Source: Streptomyces sp. AP-93 (GTDB lineage: Bacteria > Actinomycetota > Actinomycetes > Streptomycetales > Streptomycetaceae). From it: a stretch of DNA of 64,000 nt. The position numbers were made by a program, and so were the translations under genes. The notes beneath the pieces were generated by a model. That model was given only the letters and a program-made list of their open reading frames with translations, had not been told where the DNA came from and did no database searches. Below, piece after piece: positions 24,463 to 32,326 of the stretch (positions are counted from its first letter, which is position 1; every line of letters starts with the position of its first letter). The stretch spans positions 23,630 through 87,629 of the forward strand of contig NZ_JALGBX010000031.1 of the NCBI RefSeq assembly GCF_022808175.1, in the 5' to 3' direction.

Positions 24463-26217
24463 GTGACCACTCAACCCTCCGGCCAGCAGCCGCCGTGGCC
24501 GACACAGCCGTCACAGCCGCCCTCGCAGCCGCCGTCGTCTTCGTCCGGGCGCCCCACGGGCCCGCCCTCCGGGCCCCTGTCAGGGGGCCGGGAGGGCCCC
24601 CCGCCACCTCCGCCGCCGGCCCCTCCCGGAGGATCCGGGAGCGGGGTGCCCCCCGGGCCGCCGGAGCCCCCGCGCAAGGCCTGGTGGCGCTCCGTTCCCC
24701 GGCTCGCCACCACGATCGTCGCCCTCGCCGCCGCCGTGACCCTGGCCGTCGTACTGACCAGGCCCACCGGCGGCGGGGGCACCACCACCTCCGCGGGCAA
24801 CGAGGTCTTCCTGCAGCCCGCGGCGGCGTCCGGGCCCGACCCCTTCACCGAGTCCACCGCCGCCAAGGAGGCCACGGCCCCGCCCGAGAGCCCGCCGCCC
24901 CCGACGACGGGGACGAAGCCCGAGTCGAAGGCCCCGTCGGCCACGGGAACCACGGCCACCCGCAGCGTCAGCGGAGCCTCGCCCGAGCTGTACGGGGGCA
25001 CGAGGAACGTGGCCAGCTGCGACGTCGAGAAGCAGATACGGGTGCTCTCGGCGCAGCCCGCCAAGAACGCCGCCTTCGCCTCCTCGCTCGGCATCCAGCC
25101 GACGGCCGTGCCGGCGTACCTGCGCTCCCTCACCCCGGTGCAGCTCCGGGTGGACACCCGGGTCACCAACCACGGCTACCGGGACGGTGCGCCCACCAGC
25201 TACCAGGCCGTGCTCCAGGCCGGGACCGCGGTGCTCGTGGACGACCGCGGGGTGCCGCGGGTGCGCTGCGCCTGCGGAAACCCGCTCGGGCCGCCGGTGG
25301 CGCTGAAGGCCAACCCGAAGCGGTTCGGGCAGCCCTGGACCTCGTACCAGCCGTCGCGGGTCGTGGTCATCGCGCCGTCCGTGACCATCGTGAACAAGTT
25401 CGTGATCTACGACTACCGCGACAGCCGCTGGTACGAGCGCGACCGGGGCGACGACCGCGGTCGGCGCGACAGGCCGATCCCGCCGCCGGTGATCCCGACG
25501 CCGATCTTCACCACCCCGCCGCCGTCGCCGACGTTCACCGCGCCGTCCCCGACGTTCACTTCGCCGTCCCCGACGGTGACTTCCCCGTCGCCGACCTCCC
25601 CGTCGCCGACCTCGCCGTCTCCGACGGTGTCCCCGTCCGAGTCCCCGTCGAAGTCGCCGTCCGAGTCGCCGTCCGAGTCGCCTTCGGAGTCGGTCTCGCC
25701 TTCGGAGTCGGTCTCGGAGTCGCCTTCCGAGTCCCCGTCCGAGTCGCCTTCGGAGTCAGTGTCGGCGTCGGTCACCGGGTCGGAGTCCCCCTCGGAGTCC
25801 CCTTCGGAGTCCCCGTCGAAGTCGCCGTCGAAGTCGCCGTCGAAGTCGCCGTCCGAGTCGCCCTCCACGTCACCGTCCGTGGACCGGCGGGCGACCTCGC
25901 CGACGCCGTCCGTGTCGCCCTCGAAGAGCGCGGTGGTGCCGTCGCCCCCGCGGAGCGCGTCGGAACCGCAGCCTCCGGCCCCGCCCAAGATCTCCTCGGC
26001 GGCGCCGGTGGTTCCCGAGCCCCCGGCGACCGAGGTGCGGCCCGTGCTGCCGCCGTCGCCCCCGCCGCCCCCGGTCACCTCGCTGATCCCGCCCCCGCCC
26101 CCGCCCCCGCCCCCGCCCCCGCCCCCGCCCTCCCCGGTCGGGCCCGGACCGGGTACCGACGAGGGCTCGGATGGCGGTCCGGCCGCCGGTAACGGCAGCG
26201 CCAACGGCACCCGCTAG
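24463..26217 (+). CDS. DUF6777 membrane-anchored protein with Pro/Ser tail
   Basis: The 584-residue protein starts at GTG 24463. A Pro/Gln/Gly-rich cytosolic N-terminus (1-75) leads to one membrane helix (about 84-104, RLATTIVALAAAVTLAVVLT). The extracellular domain (about 115-325) contains ELYGGTRNVASCDVEKQIRV, VTNHGYRDGAPTSYQAVLQA and RVRCACGNPLGPP with three cysteines, which I recognise as DUF6777. Residues about 385-480 are repeated SPSESPSES/SPSKSPSK units and about 530-560 a poly-proline block. Long Pro/Ser stalks are typical of wall-spanning proteins. The function is unknown. A 16-bp-stem terminator follows. Confidence 0.75.
   Translation: MTTQPSGQQPPWPTQPSQPPSQPPSSSSGRPTGPPSGPLSGGREGPPPPPPPAPPGGSGSGVPPGPPEPPRKAWWRSVPRLATTIVALAAAVTLAVVLTRPTGGGGTTTSAGNEVFLQPAAASGPDPFTESTAAKEATAPPESPPPPTTGTKPESKAPSATGTTATRSVSGASPELYGGTRNVASCDVEKQIRVLSAQPAKNAAFASSLGIQPTAVPAYLRSLTPVQLRVDTRVTNHGYRDGAPTSYQAVLQAGTAVLVDDRGVPRVRCACGNPLGPPVALKANPKRFGQPWTSYQPSRVVVIAPSVTIVNKFVIYDYRDSRWYERDRGDDRGRRDRPIPPPVIPTPIFTTPPPSPTFTAPSPTFTSPSPTVTSPSPTSPSPTSPSPTVSPSESPSKSPSESPSESPSESVSPSESVSESPSESPSESPSESVSASVTGSESPSESPSESPSKSPSKSPSKSPSESPSTSPSVDRRATSPTPSVSPSKSAVVPSPPRSASEPQPPAPPKISSAAPVVPEPPATEVRPVLPPSPPPPPVTSLIPPPPPPPPPPPPPPSPVGPGPGTDEGSDGGPAAGNGSANGTR
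25615..25875 (+). repeat. tandem Ser-Pro-Ser-Glu/Lys coding repeats
   Basis: Hexamer/12-mer units of the type gagtcgccgtcc repeat about 20 times with gag/aag and tcg/tcc variation, coding SPSES and SPSKS. The tract is in frame and lies in the stalk of the DUF6777 protein. Length variation between strains is likely. Confidence 0.85.
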
Positions 26218-26235
26218 GGTCCCGCCCGACACGAA

Positions 26236-26270
26236 GACCTCCCCGAGGGCCGGTGGCCCTCGGGGAGGTC
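26236..26270. terminator. 16-bp perfect stem between convergent genes
   Basis: gacctccccgagggcc (26236-26251) pairs perfectly with ggccctcggggaggtc (26255-26270) around a GGT loop. It starts 19 bases after the DUF6777 stop and precedes the 3' end of the NlpC/P60 gene. It is a strong, probably bidirectional terminator. Confidence 0.9.
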
Positions 26271-26331
26271 TGGTCGCGCCGTTATGCCGTCGTGCCGTTA
26301 GGCCGCTGTGCCGTCATGCGGGGGGCGGCTG

Positions 26332-27285
26332 CTAGCGGACGCGCCCGTACATGTTCGGGTTGTACGCGCTGAAGCTGGAGACGCGGACCTGCTTGCCCGG
26401 GCGGGGGGCCTCGATGTACTTGCCGCCGCCGAGGTAGATGGCGACGTGGTGGATGCCCGAGGCGCTGCCGTTCGAGGTCCAGAACACCAGGTCTCCGCGG
26501 CGCAGTTGGGAGCGGGAGATCGGGGTGGTGGCCCGGTACTGGTCGGACGCCACGCGGGGGAGGCTGATGCCGGCGGAGCGGTACGCGGCCTGGACCAGGC
26601 CCGAGCAGTCCCAGCCGCGGGGGCCGTTGCCGCCCCAGACGTACGGGTCGCCGAGGTGGCGGTTGGCGAAGGAGATGGCGCCCTCCGTGCCCTGGCGGAT
26701 GGGGGCACCGGAGGACCCCGAAGAGCCGGAGGAACCGGAGGAACCGGAGGAACCGGAGGAACCGGACGAGCCTGAGGAAGATCCGGAGCCGGAGCCGGAT
26801 CCGGAGCCCCCGGCGAAGCGCTCGTACTTGTCCTTGTGCTGGGTCCAGCGCCACCAGCCGGTGCCGTCCTTGTACCAGTACACGCGGTCCGTCGCGTCCC
26901 AGCCCGCGCGGCCGCGGAAGGTCGGCTCGGAGGTGCGTACGGAGGAGGACGGGGAAGAAGACGAGGAAGAGGAGGCGCCGGCGGAGGAACGCCCGCTGCT
27001 CGCCACGTACTTGCTGTAGTGCTGGGTCCAGCGCCACCAGCCGGTCGCGTCCTTGTACCAGTACTTCGAGCCGTCCCAGCCCGCGTGTGCCGGGGCCGGC
27101 TCGGCGGACGCGGTGCCCACTCCGGTGCCCATCAGCAGCGTGGCGCCGACGGCCGCGACCACGGCGCCGCGCAGGGTGCAGCGGCGGCGGCGGGCCGCGG
27201 CGGCCGTCATGGCCGTCGTGCCGCGCGCGCAGCCGGTGCAGTCACAGCTGTCGGGTATTTCTTCGGTGAACTCGGGCGTGCGCAT
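26332..27285 (-). CDS. secreted NlpC/P60 cell-wall hydrolase with duplicated Trp-rich motif
   Basis: The 317-residue precursor starts at ATG 27285 with AAGGAA upstream. The N-terminus is odd: an acidic, Cys-bearing stretch (residues 1-25, CDCTGCARG) precedes RRRRC and the hydrophobic core of a signal sequence ending TASA. The mature protein has two copies of a Trp/Tyr motif (about 69-93 and 128-154; YWYKDATGWWRWTQH and YWYKDGTGWWRWTQH), probably wall- or glycan-binding. A Ser/Gly linker (SGS/GSSG repeats) and an NlpC/P60 domain (about 190-317) follow. The catalytic Cys is C217 in DCSGLV and the His is in HHVAIYLG. The domain cleaves peptidoglycan stem peptides. Confidence 0.9.
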   Translation of the reverse strand: MRTPEFTEEIPDSCDCTGCARGTTAMTAAAARRRRCTLRGAVVAAVGATLLMGTGVGTASAEPAPAHAGWDGSKYWYKDATGWWRWTQHYSKYVASSGRSSAGASSSSSSSPSSSVRTSEPTFRGRAGWDATDRVYWYKDGTGWWRWTQHKDKYERFAGGSGSGSGSGSSSGSSGSSGSSGSSGSSGSSGSSGAPIRQGTEGAISFANRHLGDPYVWGGNGPRGWDCSGLVQAAYRSAGISLPRVASDQYRATTPISRSQLRRGDLVFWTSNGSASGIHHVAIYLGGGKYIEAPRPGKQVRVSSFSAYNPNMYGRVR

Positions 27286-27327
27286 GCATGGTTCCTTATC
27301 CATCGGGGGCTTTCTATCGGGGGTGCT

Positions 27328-28560
27328 TCAACGGGCGTCGGCGGCAGGGCCGCGCGCCGTGTAGAAGGCCACGGTCAAGTCCTTGACCAGGGCCTTGCGT
27401 TCGTAGTCGTCCAGGCTCACGAGCCCGCGGTCCGACATCCGGTGAACGGTGTCGTCGACGGCGTCGAGCACGGAGGTGAGGACGGAGTCCCGGTGCCGGG
27501 CGTCGATCGAGGCGACCCGGCGGCGCTGCATCGCGGCGGCGACCTCGGGGGCGTACTCGACGTGCAGCGGCCGGGCGGAGAAGACTTCGACGCCGACGGC
27601 CTTGCACTCGGCGGCGAGCAGCCGGGTCAGCTCGTCGCCGACGGCCTCGGTGTCGCGCAGGGTTTCCGGTTCGGCCGCTTCCGGGCCGAAGGAGTCGGCG
27701 GGCATCCGGGAGAGAACCCGGGCGGTCGCGGACTCCACCTGCCCGCTCAGGTACGCGGTGTGGTCGTCGACCGCGAGCAGCGCGCGGGCGGTGTCCCTGA
27801 CCCGCCATACGACGAGGACCACGGCCCGCAGTGCGGTGCCCTCGGAGTCGACGACGCAGAGCGGCTCGCTGCGCCAGTGGCGCAGCCGTACGTCGACGCG
27901 GGTGTGCCGGGGCAGCGGGTTGGACCAGAGGAGGCCGGTACGCCGGATCGTGCCGCGGTAGCGGCCGAAGAGGGTCAGTGACCAGGCCTGGCCGGCGCGG
28001 CCGCGCCGCAGTCCGCAGAGCGCGGCGAGCGTGAGGAGCGCGCAGCACACGACGGCGGCCAGGGGCCAGGCCTCGGTGGGGGAGGTGGAGGGGCGGAGCT
28101 CCTCGAACCGCGGGAGGACGGCGGCGCCGGCCGTGGCCAGAGCGGCGGTGAGCAGGGCCCACCAGCCCGAACAGGCCCGCGCGGGGCGTTCGGTGAGCTC
28201 GGGGTCGAGCACGGCGGGGAGGGTCCGCGGGGCGGCCGGCGCCGCCATCGCCGGTCCGGCGGGCCGGGGTATCGCGGCATGGACGGCCGCCTGCCGGAGG
28301 GTGTCGGGCTCGGCGGATCCGCGGCGTCCGCGGGGGTGGTCGGGGCTGCTGCCGGGGGTCCCGGCTCCGCCGCGTGCGCCGAGTGCGCCGAGTGCGCCGA
28401 GTCCGTGGGGTCCGTGGGGTCCGTGGGGTCGGCCGGGACCGGCCGGGCCGCCGGGGGCGCCGGAGCCGTCGGGGCGGACGGTGGCCGTGGCGCGGGCGCC
28501 CGCCTGTTCCTCGTCGCGGAAGAGCGGGCCGAGGACGAGCGGATCCCGGTACGGCTGCAC
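27328..28560 (-). CDS. SPFH/band-7 membrane protein
   Basis: The stop is at 27328. The start is uncertain: GTG 28560 has a GGGAG site 7 bases upstream and gives 410 residues. ATG 28248 would give a shorter form, and the frame stays open to about 28890. Two hydrophobic segments (WWALLTAALATAGAAVL and WPLAAVVCCALLTLAALCGL) precede the SPFH core: WSLTLFGRYRGTIRRTGLLW, RVDVRLRHWRSEPLCVVDSE, ARALLAVDDHTAYLSGQVES and ECKAVGVEVFSARPLHVEYA. SPFH proteins oligomerise at membranes (stomatin/flotillin/HflK types). The N-terminal 100 residues are Gly/Pro/His-rich (GRPHGPHGPHG). It lies 43 bases downstream of the NlpC/P60 start, on the same strand. Confidence 0.78.
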   Translation of the reverse strand: MQPYRDPLVLGPLFRDEEQAGARATATVRPDGSGAPGGPAGPGRPHGPHGPHGLGALGALGARGGAGTPGSSPDHPRGRRGSAEPDTLRQAAVHAAIPRPAGPAMAAPAAPRTLPAVLDPELTERPARACSGWWALLTAALATAGAAVLPRFEELRPSTSPTEAWPLAAVVCCALLTLAALCGLRRGRAGQAWSLTLFGRYRGTIRRTGLLWSNPLPRHTRVDVRLRHWRSEPLCVVDSEGTALRAVVLVVWRVRDTARALLAVDDHTAYLSGQVESATARVLSRMPADSFGPEAAEPETLRDTEAVGDELTRLLAAECKAVGVEVFSARPLHVEYAPEVAAAMQRRRVASIDARHRDSVLTSVLDAVDDTVHRMSDRGLVSLDDYERKALVKDLTVAFYTARGPAADAR

Positions 28561-28931
28561 GACCAGACTCCCGCGCCCGGTGCGGGCCCCGCGGGAGCCA
28601 TCGCCACCGCCATGGTCACCGCCATGGTCACCGGAACCGCAGTGGGAGTCGCAGTCGCAGTAGGAGTCGCAGTCGGAGTCGGCGAGCGAGGCTGATATTC
28701 GGCCCGGGGTCTGCGCCCCTTCCTGCGCCCTTTCCCTCCCTCCTTCCACCCGTCCCTCCGGTCCTCCTTCCACTCCTCCCCTCGGTGCTCCGGCCGGTTC
28801 TCCGGTCGTCTTCGGCGCTTGCGACAAGCCACACCCCACACAGCCATGGGCGTCAACGACCCCGTGCCGGGGGGTTCCTGACGCCAGCAAAGATGATCAT
28901 GAACGGATCGATCTTCGCGAAATCGTACAAG

Positions 28932-28946
28932 TCGCCTATTAGGCGA
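28932..28946. promoter_or_regulatory. 15-bp palindrome in AT-rich promoter region
   Basis: TCGCCTA and TAGGCGA flank a single T, a perfect odd-length dyad. The surrounding 100 bases are AT-rich, which in this genome suggests a regulated promoter. The binding protein is unknown. Confidence 0.5.
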
Positions 28947-28961
28947 AAGTCACGACAGGCC

Positions 28962-28974
28962 GGGACTTTGGCCC
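28962..28974. promoter_or_regulatory. possible DevR/OsdR-like box
   Basis: GGGACTTTGGCCC resembles the half-symmetric GGGAC(T/A)TT-N-GCCC type of site bound by actinobacterial DevR/DosR-family response regulators. It lies upstream of the PAS/GAF/SpoIIE gene. The match is by eye and partial. Confidence 0.25.
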
Positions 28975-29148
28975 TTTTTCGTCCCGATATTCGGCGTCCT
29001 GGGCGGTCGCTAGCGCACAAGGGGCGCGAGACGCCGTCGACACGCCGGATCCGTCCTGCGCTCCCTGCGAACCCGCGCCCTCCCCCTACCGCCCGGGGCA
29101 AGCCCCCGCAGACCGGCGCACACCGCCGAAGGGTGAGACCCTGAGGGT

Positions 29149-31308
29149 GTGGCCGAAAGGGGAGTGACCCCCCAGGTCGAGTGGCCTGCCCGGACGGACA
29201 CGAGCCTGTCGCTCAACCGCATGGGCACCTTCGACTGGGACCTCGACAGCGGGCAGATGTTTCTGGACACCACCGCCCTCGAGGTCCTCGACCTGCGCCC
29301 CGAGGAGTTCGCGGGAACCCCCGCCGGACTGCGGGTCCGCCTCGCGCCCGGCGAGGAGCTCCGGCTCGACGCGCGGGTCGCGCAGGCGCTGAAGGCCGGC
29401 CGCAGTCACTACGGGGCCTACGTGCGCAGCCGCGACCGGGAGGGAGCCCCGGGCTGGACCCATGTCCAGGGCCGCATCCTGCGGGACCCGCACGGGCGTC
29501 CGTACCGGATCATCGGGATCGTCCGCGACGCCGTCCACGACCCCGGCGAGCCCGGCGCGGCCGGTGAGCGCGACGAGGGCCGGCGCCGCATGACCGGGGT
29601 CGTCGAGCGGACCACGGCGATCCTGGCGCACGCGCGCACCGTCAACGACGTCACCGACGTCCTCAAGGACCCCGAGGCCCTCGGCCACCTCGGCGCGGTC
29701 AGCGTCATGCTCGGCGTGGTCGACGGCGGCCGGATCCACCTGGTCGCGGAGGGGCAGCTGGGCGCGTACGTACCGGAGACCGAGTACACGCGGATCGACG
29801 CGCCGCTGCCGCTGAGCGAGGCCGTACGGACGATGCGGCCGGTGTTCATCGGCTCCCGCGAGGAGTTCCAGCAGCGCTACCCGGACCTGTGGCCGTACAT
29901 CGAGCCGCTGTCCGTCCGCAGCGGCGTCTACCTGCCCCTGATCGCGCAGGGCCGTCCCGTCGGCGCGCTCGGGCTGCTCTACACGCGGGAGGGCGACTTC
30001 AACGCCGAGGAGCGCAACGTACTGATGGCGCTGGGCAGCGGCATCGCGCAGAGCCTCCAGCGCGCCATCCTCTTCGAGCAGGAGCACGACCTCGCCGAGG
30101 GGCTCCAGAAGGCCATGCTGCCGCGCCGGATCCCGGAAGTGGCGGGTGCGCTGATCGCCGTACGGTACCGGGCCGCCCGGATGGGGCGGGACATCGGCGG
30201 CGACTGGTACGACGTGGTCCCGCTCGGCGAGGGCCGCGTCGGCGTGATGATCGGCGACGTGGAGGGCCACGACACGGACGCCGCCGCCGTGATGGGGCAG
30301 CTGCGCATCGCGCTGCGCGCGTACGTCGCCGAGGGCCACGACCCCGGCGCGGCCATGGCGCGGGCCTCGGCCTTCCTGCGGGACCTGGAGACGGAACGCT
30401 TCGCCACCTGTACGTATGCGGACATCGACCTCACCAGCGGCATGACCCGGCTGGTCCGCGCCGGGCACCTCGATCCCGTGGTGCGGCGCGGCGACGGCAG
30501 CTGCCACCGGGTGCAGGTGGCGGGCGGGCTGCCGCTGGGCCTGCCGGCGCGCGAGCCGGGGGCGGCCGGTGCGGGTGCCTCCGGTGCCCGGGGCGCTTCC
30601 GGCGCCGCCGGTACGGGATACCCGGTCACCAGCCTCGAACTGCACCCCGGGGACACCCTGCTGCTGTGCACGGACGGGCTGACCGAACGGCCCGGCCGGG
30701 ATCCCGACGCCGGTCTGCGCGAGCTCATGGAGGCGGTCCGGGACGGGCCGGCCGACGTGGAGGAACTCGCCGACGTGCTGTGCGAGCTGGTCGGGGACTC
30801 GGGCGGCGGGGACGACATGGCCCTGCTCCTGCTGCGCCGCCGCGGCACCCCGCTCCCGCGCGGCGGCGGCCCGTTGCGCCACCGGCTCACCCCCGGGGAC
30901 CCGGACGCCCCGGCGATGGCCCGCCACCTGATCCGGGCGGCCGCCGCGGCATGGGGTGCGTGGGAACAGGCCGACGAGATCGAGCTGGCGGCGGACGAGC
31001 TGATGACCAACGCGCTGGTCCACACGGACGGAGTCGGCGGGGTCAGCATGCGGCTGACCCCGGAGGGCCGGATCCGGATCGAGGTGGAGGACACCAGCAG
31101 CGCCCTGCCGCGGCGCCGGGTGGCCGACGACTGGGCGGTGTCGGGGCGCGGCCTGATGCTGGTGGACCGGCTCGCGGATGCCTGGGGAGTGGAGCCCCGG
31201 GGCGGCGGGAAATGCGTGTGGTGCGAGTTCGCCGTCCCGGCTCCCGCCCACCCGGCTCCCGCCCACCCGGCTCCCGCCCCTCCGTCTCCGGAGCCCGGAG
31301 CGGTGTAG
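29149..31308 (+). CDS. PAS-GAF-SpoIIE phosphatase-HATPase regulator
   Basis: The 719-residue cytosolic protein is taken from GTG 29149; GTG 29164 is an alternative. A PAS-like domain (about 20-125: MGTFDWDLDSGQMFLDTTAL, VQGRILRDPHGRPYRIIGIV) is followed by a GAF domain (about 150-315, GVYLPLIAQGRPVGALGLLY). A PP2C/SpoIIE phosphatase (about 325-565) has metal residues in GGDWYDVVPL, IGDVEGHDTD, LCTDGLTE and GDDMALLLL. A C-terminal GHKL anti-sigma-type kinase domain (about 585-700) has LAADELMTNALVHT and GRGLMLVDRL. Proteins of this design control sigma factors through phosphorylation and dephosphorylation of anti-sigma antagonists. The tail repeats PAPAH three times. Confidence 0.92.
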   Translation: MAERGVTPQVEWPARTDTSLSLNRMGTFDWDLDSGQMFLDTTALEVLDLRPEEFAGTPAGLRVRLAPGEELRLDARVAQALKAGRSHYGAYVRSRDREGAPGWTHVQGRILRDPHGRPYRIIGIVRDAVHDPGEPGAAGERDEGRRRMTGVVERTTAILAHARTVNDVTDVLKDPEALGHLGAVSVMLGVVDGGRIHLVAEGQLGAYVPETEYTRIDAPLPLSEAVRTMRPVFIGSREEFQQRYPDLWPYIEPLSVRSGVYLPLIAQGRPVGALGLLYTREGDFNAEERNVLMALGSGIAQSLQRAILFEQEHDLAEGLQKAMLPRRIPEVAGALIAVRYRAARMGRDIGGDWYDVVPLGEGRVGVMIGDVEGHDTDAAAVMGQLRIALRAYVAEGHDPGAAMARASAFLRDLETERFATCTYADIDLTSGMTRLVRAGHLDPVVRRGDGSCHRVQVAGGLPLGLPAREPGAAGAGASGARGASGAAGTGYPVTSLELHPGDTLLLCTDGLTERPGRDPDAGLRELMEAVRDGPADVEELADVLCELVGDSGGGDDMALLLLRRRGTPLPRGGGPLRHRLTPGDPDAPAMARHLIRAAAAAWGAWEQADEIELAADELMTNALVHTDGVGGVSMRLTPEGRIRIEVEDTSSALPRRRVADDWAVSGRGLMLVDRLADAWGVEPRGGGKCVWCEFAVPAPAHPAPAHPAPAPPSPEPGAV

Positions 31309-32124
31309 GCGCCGGGCTGCCGGGGCGGGTGGTGGAGCGGCAGCCGGGAACGGGTTCGCGGGCTGCTGTTCGGGTGCGTAGGGTCCCTGCGCGGCCTTGG
31401 CGAGCTGCATCGCCGTCAGCCCGCGCACGAAGCGGATCGCGAGGACGGAGGCCGCGAGCAGCACCACGCCGTACACGGCTTCGGCGGTGGCGGCGGTGGC
31501 GAGCCCGTCCGCGTCGTCGGCGCGGCCGTAGAGGGTGTCGTAGACGCGGTTGGCGAACAGCGCGGTGATCCACACCAGCCACCAGGTGGTGATGGGCGCG
31601 TTCGAGACGGGACGCCGGGCGCCGTCCGGCCCGGGCGGCAGGCTGGCGGCCCAGAGCTCCTTCGCCATCTTGTACGGGATGCGGACGAAGGCGAAGGGGA
31701 CGAACCAGCCGCCGATGGCCCAGGCCGGGGAGCGGGTGACGGCGTCCCGGTCGAGCACCAGGGCGTTGTGGTGGACGCGGTGGAACCAGCTGACGAAGAG
31801 GACCGCCGTGATGATCAGCAGCGGAATCTCCATGAGGCCCGCCAGCGCCATCAAGGTGTCCGGCAGGGTGCCGCCGTCCTCGGTTCCCGCGTCCGGGTAG
31901 CTCCCGGCGCGCAGGGCCGAGCCGAGGTACAGGCCGGTTCCGGCCAGGAGCAGGGCGTACAGGCCGGAGAGGGCGAGCAGGACGGTCGTTGCCGTCGCGA
32001 GCCCACCGGGCGGGCGCAGCAGGGCGAGGGGTTCCGGGGAAGGTACCTGCGGGGAGGGTGCCTGCGGCGGTCTCTGCTGGGCGGGGTCGACGGGCGGCGG
32101 CGAGCCGGTCGCGCTGATGGACAT
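31309..32124 (-). CDS. DUF4328 membrane protein; natural 3' end not identifiable
   Basis: The protein begins at ATG 32124 (MSISATGSPPPVDPAQQRPP). After a Pro-rich head it has four or five membrane helices: ATATTVLLALSGLYALLLAG, MEIPLLIITAVLFVSWFHRV, WWLVWITALFANRVYD and AVYGVVLLAASVLAIRFVRG. The conserved WAIGGWFVPFAFVRIPYKMA and RGLTAMQLAKAAQGPYAPEQ mark DUF4328. Normally the chain stops within a few dozen residues of this point. Here the frame has no stop near 31310 and stays open, antisense to the whole SpoIIE gene, until 29086 (1012 codons in total). I give the end where the recognisable protein ends. A lost stop or small frameshift is likely. Confidence 0.7.
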
Positions 32125-32208
32125 GAAGTCGTACCCCCGGGAACAGGTGACACGGGCAGAAGGCCCGCCGGCCCGCCGCCATGCGATCACGGTCGAAGCA
32201 ATGGCCGG

Positions 32209-32244
32209 GCCAAGGTTTCAGAGCGCACCTTTGAACGGCTTGGC
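32209..32244. promoter_or_regulatory. interrupted dyad between DUF4328 and phosphodiester glycosidase genes
   Basis: GCCAAG (32209-32214) and CTTGGC (32239-32244) are reverse complements, with TTTCA and TGAA also arranged symmetrically inside. It lies between divergent starts at 32124 and 32327. It could be an operator; no regulator gene is adjacent. Confidence 0.3.
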
Positions 32245-32326
32245 TCGAGCGGACGGCTTCCCGGGACGGGTGCGGGCGAATGGCTGATACTCGCCGGCCT
32301 CGCGCTGTGTTCATGTACTCATATGC

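Larger units (their letters stand above)
28561..29148. other. long spacer: polypyrimidine tract and AT-rich control region
   Basis: The left part (28561-28690) is an open GC-rich continuation of the SPFH frame. About 28705-28810 is strongly C/T-rich on the plus strand (purine-rich on the other). About 28890-28990 is unusually AT-rich for this genome and contains a 15-bp palindrome (28932-28946), AAAGTC/GACTTT (28946-28951, 28964-28969) and GGGACTTTGGCCC (28962-28974). This AT-rich segment is the likely promoter/operator zone for the divergent SPFH and PAS/SpoIIE genes. No extra gene was seen. Confidence 0.55.

Noticed and set aside
29086..31308. Treating the antisense extension of the DUF4328 gene as a real C-terminal domain
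   Set aside because: Its sequence is a shadow of the SpoIIE gene and matches no family; only the DUF4328 part is accepted.
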